Assembly (NCBI GenBank): GCA_017934045.1
Contig: JAGBKK010000038.1
Span: 1 to 41,985, forward strand
Source of the DNA: Neisseriaceae bacterium
Lineage (GTDB): Bacteria > Pseudomonadota > Gammaproteobacteria > Burkholderiales > Neisseriaceae
Direction: 5' to 3'
Length of the DNA stretch: 41,985 bases
Part shown: piece by piece, positions 1 to 7,973 of the stretch
How positions within the stretch are numbered: position 1 is the stretch's first letter
Layout of the letters: every line of letters begins with the position of its first letter
Made by a program: the position numbers and the translations under genes
The notes under the pieces: model-generated
Database searches by the model: none
What the model saw: only the letters and a program-made list of their open reading frames with translations
Told to the model about the DNA's origin: nothing

Positions 1-130
1 ATATATGGTTGTTGCACAAAAACAACAATTTTGAATAGCAACGCTATTTAATGTGATTTCAGGCTGCCTGAAAATGGTACATTCAATCTTGACGGCTGGT
101 TGGCGGATTGGAAACCACTTGATAAAAAAA

Positions 131-1534
131 TTATCCAAAAAATCCCATTTTTACTTGTAAGATTTTTTCCAACTCATGCACGGTTTGGCGGCGGGAGACG
201 AAGAAAATGACATGATCGCCTTCTTCTAATTCGGTGCTTTCTTCTAATGAAATAAACACCCCACCACGCACAACTGCGGTAACTTGGCAGCCGTGTGGCC
301 ATTGAATTTGCGAAAAAGGACGACCGACAATTTTGGAAGTTTTGCGTGTACCGTGAATCACCGCTTCGATAATTTCCGCCTCGCCACGCCGCAAGGGGTG
401 CACCGACACAATATCGCCACGGCGAATGTGCGCTAAAATTGAACCAATTGTGGCTAAATGGGGCGATACCACAATGTCTATGGTGTTGCCTTGCAATAAA
501 TCCACATAGCTTGGGCGATTGACAATCGCAATCACACGCCCTGCACCAAAACTTTTGGCTAACAGTGCCGACATAATGTTGTCTTCATCGTCATTGGTGA
601 AAGCACAGAAAACATCGGTGTCGCTGACATGTTCTTGGTCTAATAATTTTTCATCGGTCGATAAGCCTTCTAACACCAAAGACGCAGATAGATTTTCGGC
701 TAACCACTCGGAACGAATGGTGTTGCGTTCGATGATTTTAATGGAAAATTGTTTTTCGGCGCGTTTTGCCAAGCGATAGCCGATATTGCCACCACCTGCA
801 ATCATAATGCGTTGGGCAGGCTGAAAATTGGGATCGAAATACGGCAAAATGACATGCATTTGTTCTTTTTTTGCCATTAAAAACACTTCATCGCCACGAA
901 TAAATTTTGTATTTTCTGATAATATAATCAAAGAGTTATTGCGATACACGGCAAAAACTTGGCATTCCACGCCTTCGGGCAGTTCGGCATTGATTTCGCC
1001 CAATAATTTGCCTGCAAAAGCACTGTCTTCATGCACGCGTGTAACCACCATCTGCACAATGCCGCCCACAAAATTCAGCACTTGCAGTGCGGTGTTGTAG
1101 CGAAACAGTTCAATCATCTGCTCGGTAATTAACTGTTCAGGGCAAATAGATGCACTCACATCAAACAGCGAAGACGCAGGTTTTGCCACACCTTCTGCGT
1201 CTGGTTCTAATAAATATTCCACCATATCGCCGTGGCGAATGCGAGCAATGCGAGACGGAATGTTGAACACTTTTTTGCATAAAACACAAGCGGTTAAGTT
1301 GGTTTCGTCATTGCCTGTGAGTGCCAACAGCAAATCCGCGTCTGCCGCCCCTGCTTCGCCCAATACCATAGGCGATGAGGCATTGCCGACCATAGTCTGA
1401 ATGTCCAACACATCGCTTAATGATTGAATGGTGGTTTCGTTTTTATCAACCACGGTAACGCTGTTGCCTGCTGTTGCCAAAGTCTTGGCAACGGTCGACC
1501 CCACTTCACCGCCGCCCAAAATTAAAATACGCAT
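131..1534 (-). CDS. trkA: Trk system potassium uptake protein TrkA
   Basis: Cytoplasmic NAD-binding regulatory subunit that gates the TrkH/TrkG potassium channel at the membrane. The 467-residue product has two tandem RCK units, as in E. coli TrkA (458 aa). The first Rossmann loop, GGGEVG, is at residues 7-12 and the second, GGGNIG, at about 246-251. Each is followed by an RCK_C-type half. The gene is on the minus strand with its start at 1534. The hipip-like gene lies upstream on the same strand, separated by a hairpin and repeat sequence, so they are probably independent units. Housekeeping gene; recognition is secure from the motifs and length. Confidence 0.95.
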   Translation of the reverse strand: MRILILGGGEVGSTVAKTLATAGNSVTVVDKNETTIQSLSDVLDIQTMVGNASSPMVLGEAGAADADLLLALTGNDETNLTACVLCKKVFNIPSRIARIRHGDMVEYLLEPDAEGVAKPASSLFDVSASICPEQLITEQMIELFRYNTALQVLNFVGGIVQMVVTRVHEDSAFAGKLLGEINAELPEGVECQVFAVYRNNSLIILSENTKFIRGDEVFLMAKKEQMHVILPYFDPNFQPAQRIMIAGGGNIGYRLAKRAEKQFSIKIIERNTIRSEWLAENLSASLVLEGLSTDEKLLDQEHVSDTDVFCAFTNDDEDNIMSALLAKSFGAGRVIAIVNRPSYVDLLQGNTIDIVVSPHLATIGSILAHIRRGDIVSVHPLRRGEAEIIEAVIHGTRKTSKIVGRPFSQIQWPHGCQVTAVVRGGVFISLEESTELEEGDHVIFFVSRRQTVHELEKILQVKMGFFG

Positions 1535-1638
1535 AGTGATTGAATGTTGGCTGATGAGAATAACAAATTATACCGATTGAAAAGAATGGGTGTGCGTGAA
1601 ATTATGAAAAAACCCTTTCAGGCAGCCTGAAAAAACTA

Positions 1639-1705
1639 CTGTCATTGCGAGCCTAACGAAGTTAGGTGCGGCAATCTCTTTGCTATGAAACAAAGTGGAG
1701 CGAGT
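1639..1705. repeat. Dispersed repeat fragment beginning GTCATTGCGAGC
   Basis: This intergenic stretch starts with GTCATTGCGAGC and contains a small hairpin (CCTAAC-GAA-GTTAGG). It resembles the outer part of the CGTCATT-ended repeats seen at 11835 and 22982 but lacks an obvious matching right end, so it may be a remnant or a different family. Confidence 0.4.
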
Positions 1706-1723
1706 TAAAAACGGCACAAGACA

Positions 1724-1756
1724 AAAAACCCTTTCAGGCAGCCTGAAAGGGTTTTT
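1724..1756. terminator. Bidirectional terminator built from a DUS hairpin
   Basis: A perfect inverted repeat has arms AAAAACCCTTTCAGG and CCTGAAAGGGTTTTT around CAG. It ends in T runs on both strands and contains an exact uptake sequence. It directly follows the 3' end of the HiPIP-like gene on the minus strand and should terminate that gene. Confidence 0.8.
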
Positions 1757-1771
1757 GATAAAGCATTGAGA

Positions 1772-2083
1772 TTATGCTTTGGGTTTTTTCGGGTCTTGAA
1801 CCCACGATTGACACCAGCCGTTGTCAGCCACTTTGCCACATGCTTTCATCATTTTGCAAGTGCCGTCTGTGTCTAATTGCAAGCAATTAGAACAGGTTTG
1901 TGTGTTGGTGTGTTTCGGGAATTTTTTCTGATCCACAGTTTTGGTATCAGGCACATAGTTCAACGCTTTTGCTACTGTGTTGCTTGCAGCAGAGCATTCA
2001 GCGGCAACGGCATTGCTACCCAAAACAGTTACTGCCGCAACGGCAGGTACAACTTTCAACAAAAAAGTTCTGCGTGTTGTCAT
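1772..2083 (-). CDS. High-potential iron-sulfur protein (HiPIP), Tat-exported
   Basis: A 103-residue precursor of a small periplasmic [4Fe-4S] electron carrier. Residues 1-28 look like a twin-arginine signal (TTRRTFLLK, then an alanine/valine-rich stretch ending VAA). The mature part carries the HiPIP Cys pattern: CSNC, a third Cys after a short loop (GTC), and the diagnostic NGWCQSW near the C-terminus. An extra Cys (KAC) lies between the third and fourth ligands. The Cys2-Cys3 loop is short compared with purple-bacterial HiPIPs. Its redox partner is unknown; HiPIPs usually carry electrons between respiratory complexes. A DUS-type terminator follows the gene. Confidence 0.85.
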   Translation of the reverse strand: MTTRRTFLLKVVPAVAAVTVLGSNAVAAECSAASNTVAKALNYVPDTKTVDQKKFPKHTNTQTCSNCLQLDTDGTCKMMKACGKVADNGWCQSWVQDPKKPKA

Positions 2084-2435
2084 GGTTTGTGTTCCTTTAA
2101 GTTAAGTTTTTTTATCTTTGACGCTGTGTGCAACGCCACAAAAATACCGACAAAATCTGCGTGATTAGATTAGCATAAAGCAATACACGGAAACCCCCAT
2201 TTACAGAATGAAAATTTGACAATTATCAAATAATCAAACAAAAAACTATTATCTACTTATTGTTGATACTTAAAATCAATTAAAACTTGGCTTTTTGATA
2301 TATTTTTTATCTATTAAAGTTACTTTAATAATTTAATTAAATCAATTATTCAGGCTGCCTGAATAAATGTTTTCGTTGAGCGATTAACGATATAATAGCC
2401 ACTTTCATATTGAAGATTTTATTTGCGAGATTGTC
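2084..2435. other. Intergenic region between divergent HiPIP and SDR genes
   Basis: This 352-base gene-free stretch is strongly AT-rich around 2210-2345. It holds the DUS hairpin at 2346-2366 and a TATAAT box at 2391-2396 that probably serves the dehydrogenase gene. No convincing -35 was found at 17-bp spacing. I see no RNA gene or further coding sequence. Confidence 0.5.
2346..2366. terminator. DUS hairpin without a long T run
   Basis: Perfect 9-bp arms TTATTCAGG / CCTGAATAA flank CTG and contain an exact uptake sequence. It could act as a weak terminator or only as an uptake signal. Confidence 0.5.
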
Positions 2436-3161
2436 ATGCAACTTCTTGAAAACAAAGTTATTTTAATTACAGGTGCGTCATCAGGCATTGGCGAAGCCGC
2501 TGCGTTTGCGTGTGCGGAACAAGGGGCGACTGTGGTGCTTTTGGGTCGCAACAACAAACGCTTGGAGCGAATTTACGACAAAATTGTGGCGGCAGGGCTG
2601 CCTGAACCGTATGCTATTTCGTTTGACTTAAATACTGCCAAAGAAGATGAATTTAACGCTTTGGCAGAAACCATTTTTCAACAAACCAAGCAAATGGACG
2701 GCATTGTGCATAGTGCGTCTTATTTTTACGCCTTGTCGCCGTTGGAATTTCAAACAGTTGATGAGTGGGTGGATCAATACCGCATTAACACGGTCGCCCC
2801 AATGGCTCTGACGCGTGCGTTTTTGCCCTTATTCAAACGCCAAGGCGGCTCGGTGGTGTTTATCGGCGAGAGCCACAGCGAAACGCCCAAAGCCTACTGG
2901 GCAGGCTTTGGGGCAAGCCGTTGTGCGGTGAATTACCTGTGTCAATCTTTGGCTGATGAATATGAGCGTTTCCCTAATTTCCGTGCCAATGTGTTAATTC
3001 CAGGAAAAGTCGATAGCCCACAACGGCGAAAAACACACCCAGGCGAAAGCATATCCGAACGCACACCGATTAGCGAGATTGTGCCGCAAATTGTGTGGTG
3101 GTTATCGGATCATTCAATCGGCAAAACAGGGGAAATTGTTTATTTACAAGGGGATAAATAG
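2436..3161 (+). CDS. SDR-family oxidoreductase, YciK-like, with altered active site
   Basis: A 241-residue Rossmann-fold protein of the short-chain dehydrogenase/reductase superfamily, most like the YciK group. The cofactor loop TGASSGIG is at residues 12-19. Where YciK has the catalytic YxxxK of the form YAASK, this protein reads F158-GAS-R162, so both the Tyr and the Lys appear replaced. Flanking residues (W155, LADEYER, NVLIPG) keep the family alignment. It may be non-catalytic or use different chemistry; the substrate is unknown. The TATAAT box at 2391 lies upstream. The downstream gene at 3199 is far more AT-rich and looks unrelated. Confidence 0.8.
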   Translation: MQLLENKVILITGASSGIGEAAAFACAEQGATVVLLGRNNKRLERIYDKIVAAGLPEPYAISFDLNTAKEDEFNALAETIFQQTKQMDGIVHSASYFYALSPLEFQTVDEWVDQYRINTVAPMALTRAFLPLFKRQGGSVVFIGESHSETPKAYWAGFGASRCAVNYLCQSLADEYERFPNFRANVLIPGKVDSPQRRKTHPGESISERTPISEIVPQIVWWLSDHSIGKTGEIVYLQGDK

Positions 3162-3198
3162 TTTTCAGACAGCCTGAAAATAACATTAGAGACAAAAA

Positions 3199-4884
3199 AT
3201 GAATACATTTTTATCGTTAGTAAAAAGTAATCTTTCCTTATTTTCTGTGTATGACTTTGGTCTTCATGATTTATCAACAGAAATAATGATTAAAGAAGTC
3301 ATAAAAAATCATAATATTTTTGATGACTTTTATAACAGGTTTCCATTATCAAAAATAGAAACTATGGATGATTATTGTCTTTATTTATTTTCTCGTAGAT
3401 TAGATAAATTGAGAGAAGTTATTCCATATTTGGTAAGAGATGAAGACAAAAAATTGATTATACAAATTGCTGATAATGCAAAAGTATCAGTTAAGAATAT
3501 CAATAATGGTTATGTAATTAAATTTATTAACAACAATATAAATAATATTTTTAGCCAGGATTTTCAAATAGTTGATTTAGGATTTAGGGCAACTTTGGAT
3601 ATAATTTCTTTATTTCATACAGGAATATCAAAAGATGTTTTTGAATTTCTATGTAAAAATTATAGAAATTTAACCATTGTTCATTTTGCTCTATTTGAAA
3701 AAGTTTTTGAAAAACATACAGATTTATTTAATATTTTATTTTATATTGAAAAATCGCAAGATTTATATCAATTAAATTTAGATACAGTTTTAAGTATATG
3801 GTTGCATATATTGAATAAAAATAACAGCAATCTTAAATCTATTATTGAGCAGAATATAGAAATATTCTCTTGTCATATTAAAAAATTAGTTGAAACAGCA
3901 ATAGCAGATAATAAAGAAGTTATTTTTATTGATGGAATTGTGAAAAGTTACTTTGTATTTTTAGAAAAAATTAAAATTCCTAATGCACATGAATTTGTTG
4001 AATATAATAAGAAAACATCAGAATTATCACAACAGTATATTTTAAAATATGGAGAACCATTTAAATATGAATTAACTGATGATATAAGAAATATTATTAT
4101 AGAATTTAAGAAAATAGGTTGTAGAAATATATGCTTATTTCTATTGACACATAAAAAAAATGAAAAAGGTTGTATTGTTAGTCAGTTAGATGATAATTTT
4201 AATGAAAATGGAATATTGAATATAGTTAAGACAAATATTCAAACAGATGATTTTTTTACTACAAGTCATCAACTCAATCTGTCTGCTACGGCTAATCTTT
4301 TAAATGCAATTTTTATAGAAATTCTTTGCGATAAAGAAGCACTGAAAATTTACTTGGAAAAACTGAATTACTTTGTTCTTTTTATATGCAAAAAAACAAG
4401 TATTGATACAGAAAATTTACAACAAGATACAGAATTATTATTAAACACAATTCAGTTAGTTGCTCAAAATATGAATAATAATGAAATGACTTTGCGTCCA
4501 TTATGTTATAGTGCAAGTATATATTGTTCTGCTTTAACAGAAAAACTATTGCGTATTTTTTATCGTTATCTTGTTAAAGATGAAACATATATACCTGTTT
4601 ATCAAATAACTCTTGAAAAATTATTAGATACAAAACAAGCAGATAAACTTGCTTCTGCTTTTGGAGAAAATCATATCAAAAATTTATCTTTCTTTTTAAG
4701 GCAAGTAAATGGTGTAGGGGAAAATATAAGAAATTCTTTGGCACATTTATCAGGAATATCAACGGAGAAATTTACGCCGATATTTGTTGCAAAAGTATTA
4801 TGGTTATTTACTGATGTATTGAATACAATTTTTTGGTATATTTTTTTAGAAACAAATGCTAAAAATAACAATAAAACGGATTAA
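3199..4884 (+). CDS. Unknown 561-aa protein with HEPN-like C-terminus; candidate defence gene
   Basis: I do not recognise a named family with confidence. The product is rich in Lys, Asn, Ile and Phe and looks all-helical, with no signal peptide. Near the C-terminus, GVGENIRNSLAHLSGI contains R-x4-H (RNSLAH), the active-site motif of HEPN-fold ribonucleases, followed by a hydrophobic helix; DUF4209-type proteins end similarly. The gene is strikingly more AT-rich than the dehydrogenase before it and yejB after it, which suggests recent acquisition. It lies 57 bp before a DNA methyltransferase and a RhuM gene on the same strand, a neighbourhood typical of defence islands. A restriction or abortive-infection role is inference only; no PD-(D/E)xK motif was evident. 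Confidence 0.6.
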   Translation: MNTFLSLVKSNLSLFSVYDFGLHDLSTEIMIKEVIKNHNIFDDFYNRFPLSKIETMDDYCLYLFSRRLDKLREVIPYLVRDEDKKLIIQIADNAKVSVKNINNGYVIKFINNNINNIFSQDFQIVDLGFRATLDIISLFHTGISKDVFEFLCKNYRNLTIVHFALFEKVFEKHTDLFNILFYIEKSQDLYQLNLDTVLSIWLHILNKNNSNLKSIIEQNIEIFSCHIKKLVETAIADNKEVIFIDGIVKSYFVFLEKIKIPNAHEFVEYNKKTSELSQQYILKYGEPFKYELTDDIRNIIIEFKKIGCRNICLFLLTHKKNEKGCIVSQLDDNFNENGILNIVKTNIQTDDFFTTSHQLNLSATANLLNAIFIEILCDKEALKIYLEKLNYFVLFICKKTSIDTENLQQDTELLLNTIQLVAQNMNNNEMTLRPLCYSASIYCSALTEKLLRIFYRYLVKDETYIPVYQITLEKLLDTKQADKLASAFGENHIKNLSFFLRQVNGVGENIRNSLAHLSGISTEKFTPIFVAKVLWLFTDVLNTIFWYIFLETNAKNNNKTD

Positions 4885-4941
4885 GCATATTATGATAGGA
4901 TAAAATAATCTTTCAGGCAGCCTGAAAAATAGGAAAACAAT

Positions 4942-5886
4942 ATGAATAAACCCTTATCTAAACGCAATAAAACCATTCACACTTCATTAGAAAATGGGCA
5001 GGATTTATTAAAACAATGTATAAACATAGAAAATAATATTGCCGATATAAAATCCATTCAAAACAAAGTGATTTTAGGCGATTTATTTTCAGTATGCGAT
5101 AGGCTGCCTGAAAAAAGTATGGATTTAATTATTGCCGACCCGCCTTATAATTTAAGTAAGCAATTTTGTGAAAATAAATTTTATCAAAAAAATAATCAAG
5201 AATATACTACTTACACACGACAATGGTTAAAAAAAGTTATGCCTTTATTAAAAGAAAATGGCTCAATTTATATTTGTTGCGACTGGCAAAGTAGTTTAAT
5301 AATCGGCACGGTTTTATCGGAATTTGCGATAATTCGTAATCGTATTTCTTGGCAAAGAGAAAAAGGGCGTGGGGCAAAAAATAACTGGAAAAACGCTATG
5401 GAAGATATTTGGTTTGCCACAAAGTCTAAAAATTATACTTTTAATTTGGACGCGGTGAAAATTCGCCGTAAAGTCATCGCCCCTTACAAAACAAACGGCA
5501 AGCCCAAAGACTGGCAACAAACCGCAAACGGCAATTTTCGCGACACTTGTCCGTCTAATTTTTGGGACGATATTACCATTCCCTTTTGGTCCATGCCCGA
5601 AAACACGGCACACCCCACACAAAAACCCGAAAAACTGATTGCCAAGTTAATTTTGGCAAGTTCCAACGCAGGCGATACGGTGTTCGACCCATTTTTGGGT
5701 TCAGGCACAACCGCTGTGGTTGCCAAAAAATTAAACAGAAACTTTATCGCCATAGAACGCGAAGCACAATACTGTATTTGGACACAACAACGATTACAAA
5801 TGGCAGAAAAAAATAAACAAATTCAAGGATTTAATAACGGCGTTTTTTGGGAAAGAAATTCGTTGAGAGAGCAGGAGAAAAAATAA
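4942..5886 (+). CDS. Beta-class DNA methyltransferase (adenine-N6 or cytosine-N4)
   Basis: A 314-residue SAM-dependent DNA methylase. The catalytic motif DPPYNL (residues 66-71) precedes the SAM-binding motif DPFLGSGTT (about 247-255). This beta-class order is that of HinfI- and CcrM-like enzymes. HPTQKPEKL at about 224-232 is also typical. DPPY favours N6-adenine, but N4-cytosine cannot be excluded. No restriction endonuclease is recognisable beside it, so it is an orphan, protects against the unknown protein upstream, or is the survivor of a decayed system. It ends immediately before the RhuM gene (TAA then ATG). An uptake sequence at 5101-5112 lies in the coding sequence. Confidence 0.88.
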   Translation: MNKPLSKRNKTIHTSLENGQDLLKQCINIENNIADIKSIQNKVILGDLFSVCDRLPEKSMDLIIADPPYNLSKQFCENKFYQKNNQEYTTYTRQWLKKVMPLLKENGSIYICCDWQSSLIIGTVLSEFAIIRNRISWQREKGRGAKNNWKNAMEDIWFATKSKNYTFNLDAVKIRRKVIAPYKTNGKPKDWQQTANGNFRDTCPSNFWDDITIPFWSMPENTAHPTQKPEKLIAKLILASSNAGDTVFDPFLGSGTTAVVAKKLNRNFIAIEREAQYCIWTQQRLQMAEKNKQIQGFNNGVFWERNSLREQEKK

Positions 5887-6879
5887 ATGGCAGAATTGAT
5901 TATGTATTATTCGCCTGACGGTAAGGTTCGTGTGTCTTTATGGCAACAGGGCGATAATGTTTGGTTAAACCAAAATCAGTTGGCAGAACTTTTTGACACC
6001 TCCAAGCAAAATATTGGTCTGCATAATAAAAATATTATAAAAGACAATGAGTTAAATGAAAATTCAGTTGTAAAGTATTTCTTGACAACTGCCGCTGACG
6101 GCAAAAAATATAACACTGCTTTTTACAATTTAGAAATGATTTTAGCGATTGGTTTTCGTGTGCGAAATCCGCGTGGTGTGCAGTTTCGGCAATGGGCAAA
6201 TCAGCATTTACAAATGTTTTTGCAAAAAGGTTTTTTAATCGACAATGAACGCTTAAAAAATCCAGACGGCAGACCTGATTATTTTGATGAATTATTAGAA
6301 GACATCAGAGAAATTAGAGCCAGCGAAAAGCGTTTTTATCAAAAAATCAAAGACTTATTTGCATTAAGCCAAGATTATCAAAAAGATGATAAAGCAACAC
6401 AAATGTTTTTTGCTGAAACACAAAATAAACTGATTTATGCGATTACAGGCAAAACCGCATCCGAGTTAATTATTTCTCGTGCAAATTCAGAATTACCTAA
6501 TATGGGTTTAACTTCATGGCAAGGTAAAAAGGTTAGAAAGCAAGATATTGTTATTGCTAAAAATTATTTAACCTATGATGAATTAGATAGCCTAAATCGT
6601 TTGGTTATTATTTTCTTGGAAACAGCTGAATTTCGAGCTAAAAATCGGCAAATTATTTTAATGGATTTTTGGCGACAAAATGTCGATAAAATTTTAATCG
6701 ACAACGAACAATCTTTGCTAAAAGATAAAGGCACAATCAGCCATAAACAAATGCAAGAGCAAGTAGCGATGATTTATGATAATTTTAATCAACAACGAAA
6801 ACAATTTGAAGCCGAACTTGCTGATAAAGAAGATTTACAAGAGTTAGCACTATTGGAAATGGAAGTGAAAAAAAGATAG
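5887..6879 (+). CDS. rhuM: RhuM family protein
   Basis: A 330-residue protein of the RhuM family, named from a Salmonella pathogenicity island and common in restriction and defence islands. The N-terminal half has the typical order: YYSPDGKVRVSLWQ, then WLNQNQLAELFDTSKQNI (a probable winged-helix segment), then NLEMILAIGFRVRNPRGVQFRQWA. The second half (about residues 180-260), with GKTASELI and YLTYDELDSLNRLVIIFLE, resembles the Fic/Doc-like 'death-on-curing' extension. The molecular role of RhuM is not established. It abuts the methyltransferase stop codon, so the two are almost certainly co-transcribed and probably entered together. Confidence 0.85.
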   Translation: MAELIMYYSPDGKVRVSLWQQGDNVWLNQNQLAELFDTSKQNIGLHNKNIIKDNELNENSVVKYFLTTAADGKKYNTAFYNLEMILAIGFRVRNPRGVQFRQWANQHLQMFLQKGFLIDNERLKNPDGRPDYFDELLEDIREIRASEKRFYQKIKDLFALSQDYQKDDKATQMFFAETQNKLIYAITGKTASELIISRANSELPNMGLTSWQGKKVRKQDIVIAKNYLTYDELDSLNRLVIIFLETAEFRAKNRQIILMDFWRQNVDKILIDNEQSLLKDKGTISHKQMQEQVAMIYDNFNQQRKQFEAELADKEDLQELALLEMEVKKR

Positions 6880-6907
6880 TTTCAGGCAGCCTGAAAAGGA
6901 TTAAAAA

Positions 6908-7951
6908 ATGTGGCAATACATTCTCAAACGGCTTTTATTGTTAATACCAACCCTAATTGGCATTATCACCATAAACTTTTTGGTGATTCAATTTGTGCCA
7001 GGTGGTCCTGTGGAGCAAATGGTGCAACAACTCACGCACGCATCGGCGGACGGAGCGGCGGTTTTACAAGCCACAGGCGATGGCAAAACGCAAATTTCTG
7101 CCGAAGATATGGCGGCTTTGAAAGCCCTGTATGGCTTTGACAAGCCGCCTTTGACGCGTTATTTCGATATGTTAAGCCGTTTTGCACGCTTTGATTTGGG
7201 CGACAGTTTTTTTCATCATCAAAGCGTGGTCGGCTTGGTCAAAGAAAAATTGCCTGTGTCTATGTCTTTGGGATTATGGACTTTTTTTCTCACCTATCTC
7301 ATCTGCATTCCTTTGGGCGTTGCCAAAGCGGTGCGGCAAGGCACCAAGTTTGACGCTGTTTCCAGCGTAATTATTCTCATCGGTTATTCCATTCCGTCTT
7401 TTGTGTTGGGCGTTTTGCTGTTGGTGCTGTTTGGCGGCGGCAGTTTTTTGGCGTGGTTTCCGCTGTCGGGTTTGGTGTCGGATAACTGGGCAGAATTGTC
7501 GTTTTGGGGCAAAATCGGCGACTATTTGTGGCATATCGCCCTGCCGATTACCGCGTCTGTGGCAGGCAATCTCGCTGTTATGACCATTTTAACCAAAAAT
7601 GTTTTTTTAGAAGAAATCCGCCGCCAATATGTCTTAACCGCAAGAGCCAAAGGGCTGCCTGAAAATAAAATCCTGTGGCGACACATTTTCCGCAATGCGA
7701 TGATTCCTTTAATTACAGGCTTTCCAGCCGCCTTTATCGGTGCATTTTTTACAGGCAGCCTGTTGATTGAAACGCTGTTTTCATTAGACGGATTAGGTCT
7801 ATTGTCGTATCAATCTGTTGTGAAACGCGATTATCCTGTGGTGATGGGTACGCTGTTTGTCTTCACACTGTTGGGCTTGCTGGCAAAATTATTGTCTGAT
7901 ATTTCATACAGTTGGATAGACCCACGCATTCATTTTGGGGGAAAGAAATAA
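6908..7951 (+). CDS. yejB: ABC transporter permease, YejB-like (peptide/microcin C type)
   Basis: A 347-residue inner-membrane permease of the dipeptide (DppB) superfamily, closest to YejB. It starts WQYILKRLLLLIPTLIGIITINFLVIQFVPGGPVEQM. It has the extended periplasmic loop characteristic of YejB and the permease EAA-type loop ARAKGLPENKILWRHIFRNAMIPL. Hydrophobic segments are predicted near residues 9-29 and across the second half. YejB normally works with YejA, YejE and YejF, but none is next to it: convergent glnE follows and the RhuM gene precedes. It is either expressed alone or its partners lie elsewhere. The DUS and AAGGA ribosome-binding region just upstream support the start. Confidence 0.88.
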   Translation: MWQYILKRLLLLIPTLIGIITINFLVIQFVPGGPVEQMVQQLTHASADGAAVLQATGDGKTQISAEDMAALKALYGFDKPPLTRYFDMLSRFARFDLGDSFFHHQSVVGLVKEKLPVSMSLGLWTFFLTYLICIPLGVAKAVRQGTKFDAVSSVIILIGYSIPSFVLGVLLLVLFGGGSFLAWFPLSGLVSDNWAELSFWGKIGDYLWHIALPITASVAGNLAVMTILTKNVFLEEIRRQYVLTARAKGLPENKILWRHIFRNAMIPLITGFPAAFIGAFFTGSLLIETLFSLDGLGLLSYQSVVKRDYPVVMGTLFVFTLLGLLAKLLSDISYSWIDPRIHFGGKK

Positions 7952-7973
7952 GTTTTCAGGTTGCCTGAAACTT
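7950..7973. terminator. Hairpin between convergent yejB and glnE
   Basis: The arms AAGTTTTCAGG and CCTGAAACTT pair with one unpaired T and contain a degenerate uptake sequence (AGGTTGCCTGAA). It overlaps the yejB stop and touches the glnE stop region, so it is a likely shared terminator. Confidence 0.55.

Noticed and set aside
1-130. A short reading frame through GTFNLDGWLADWKPLDKK that might be the end of a gene to the left
   Set aside because: An in-frame stop lies just before the DUS, and the remaining codons run into the antisense of trkA; too short to call.
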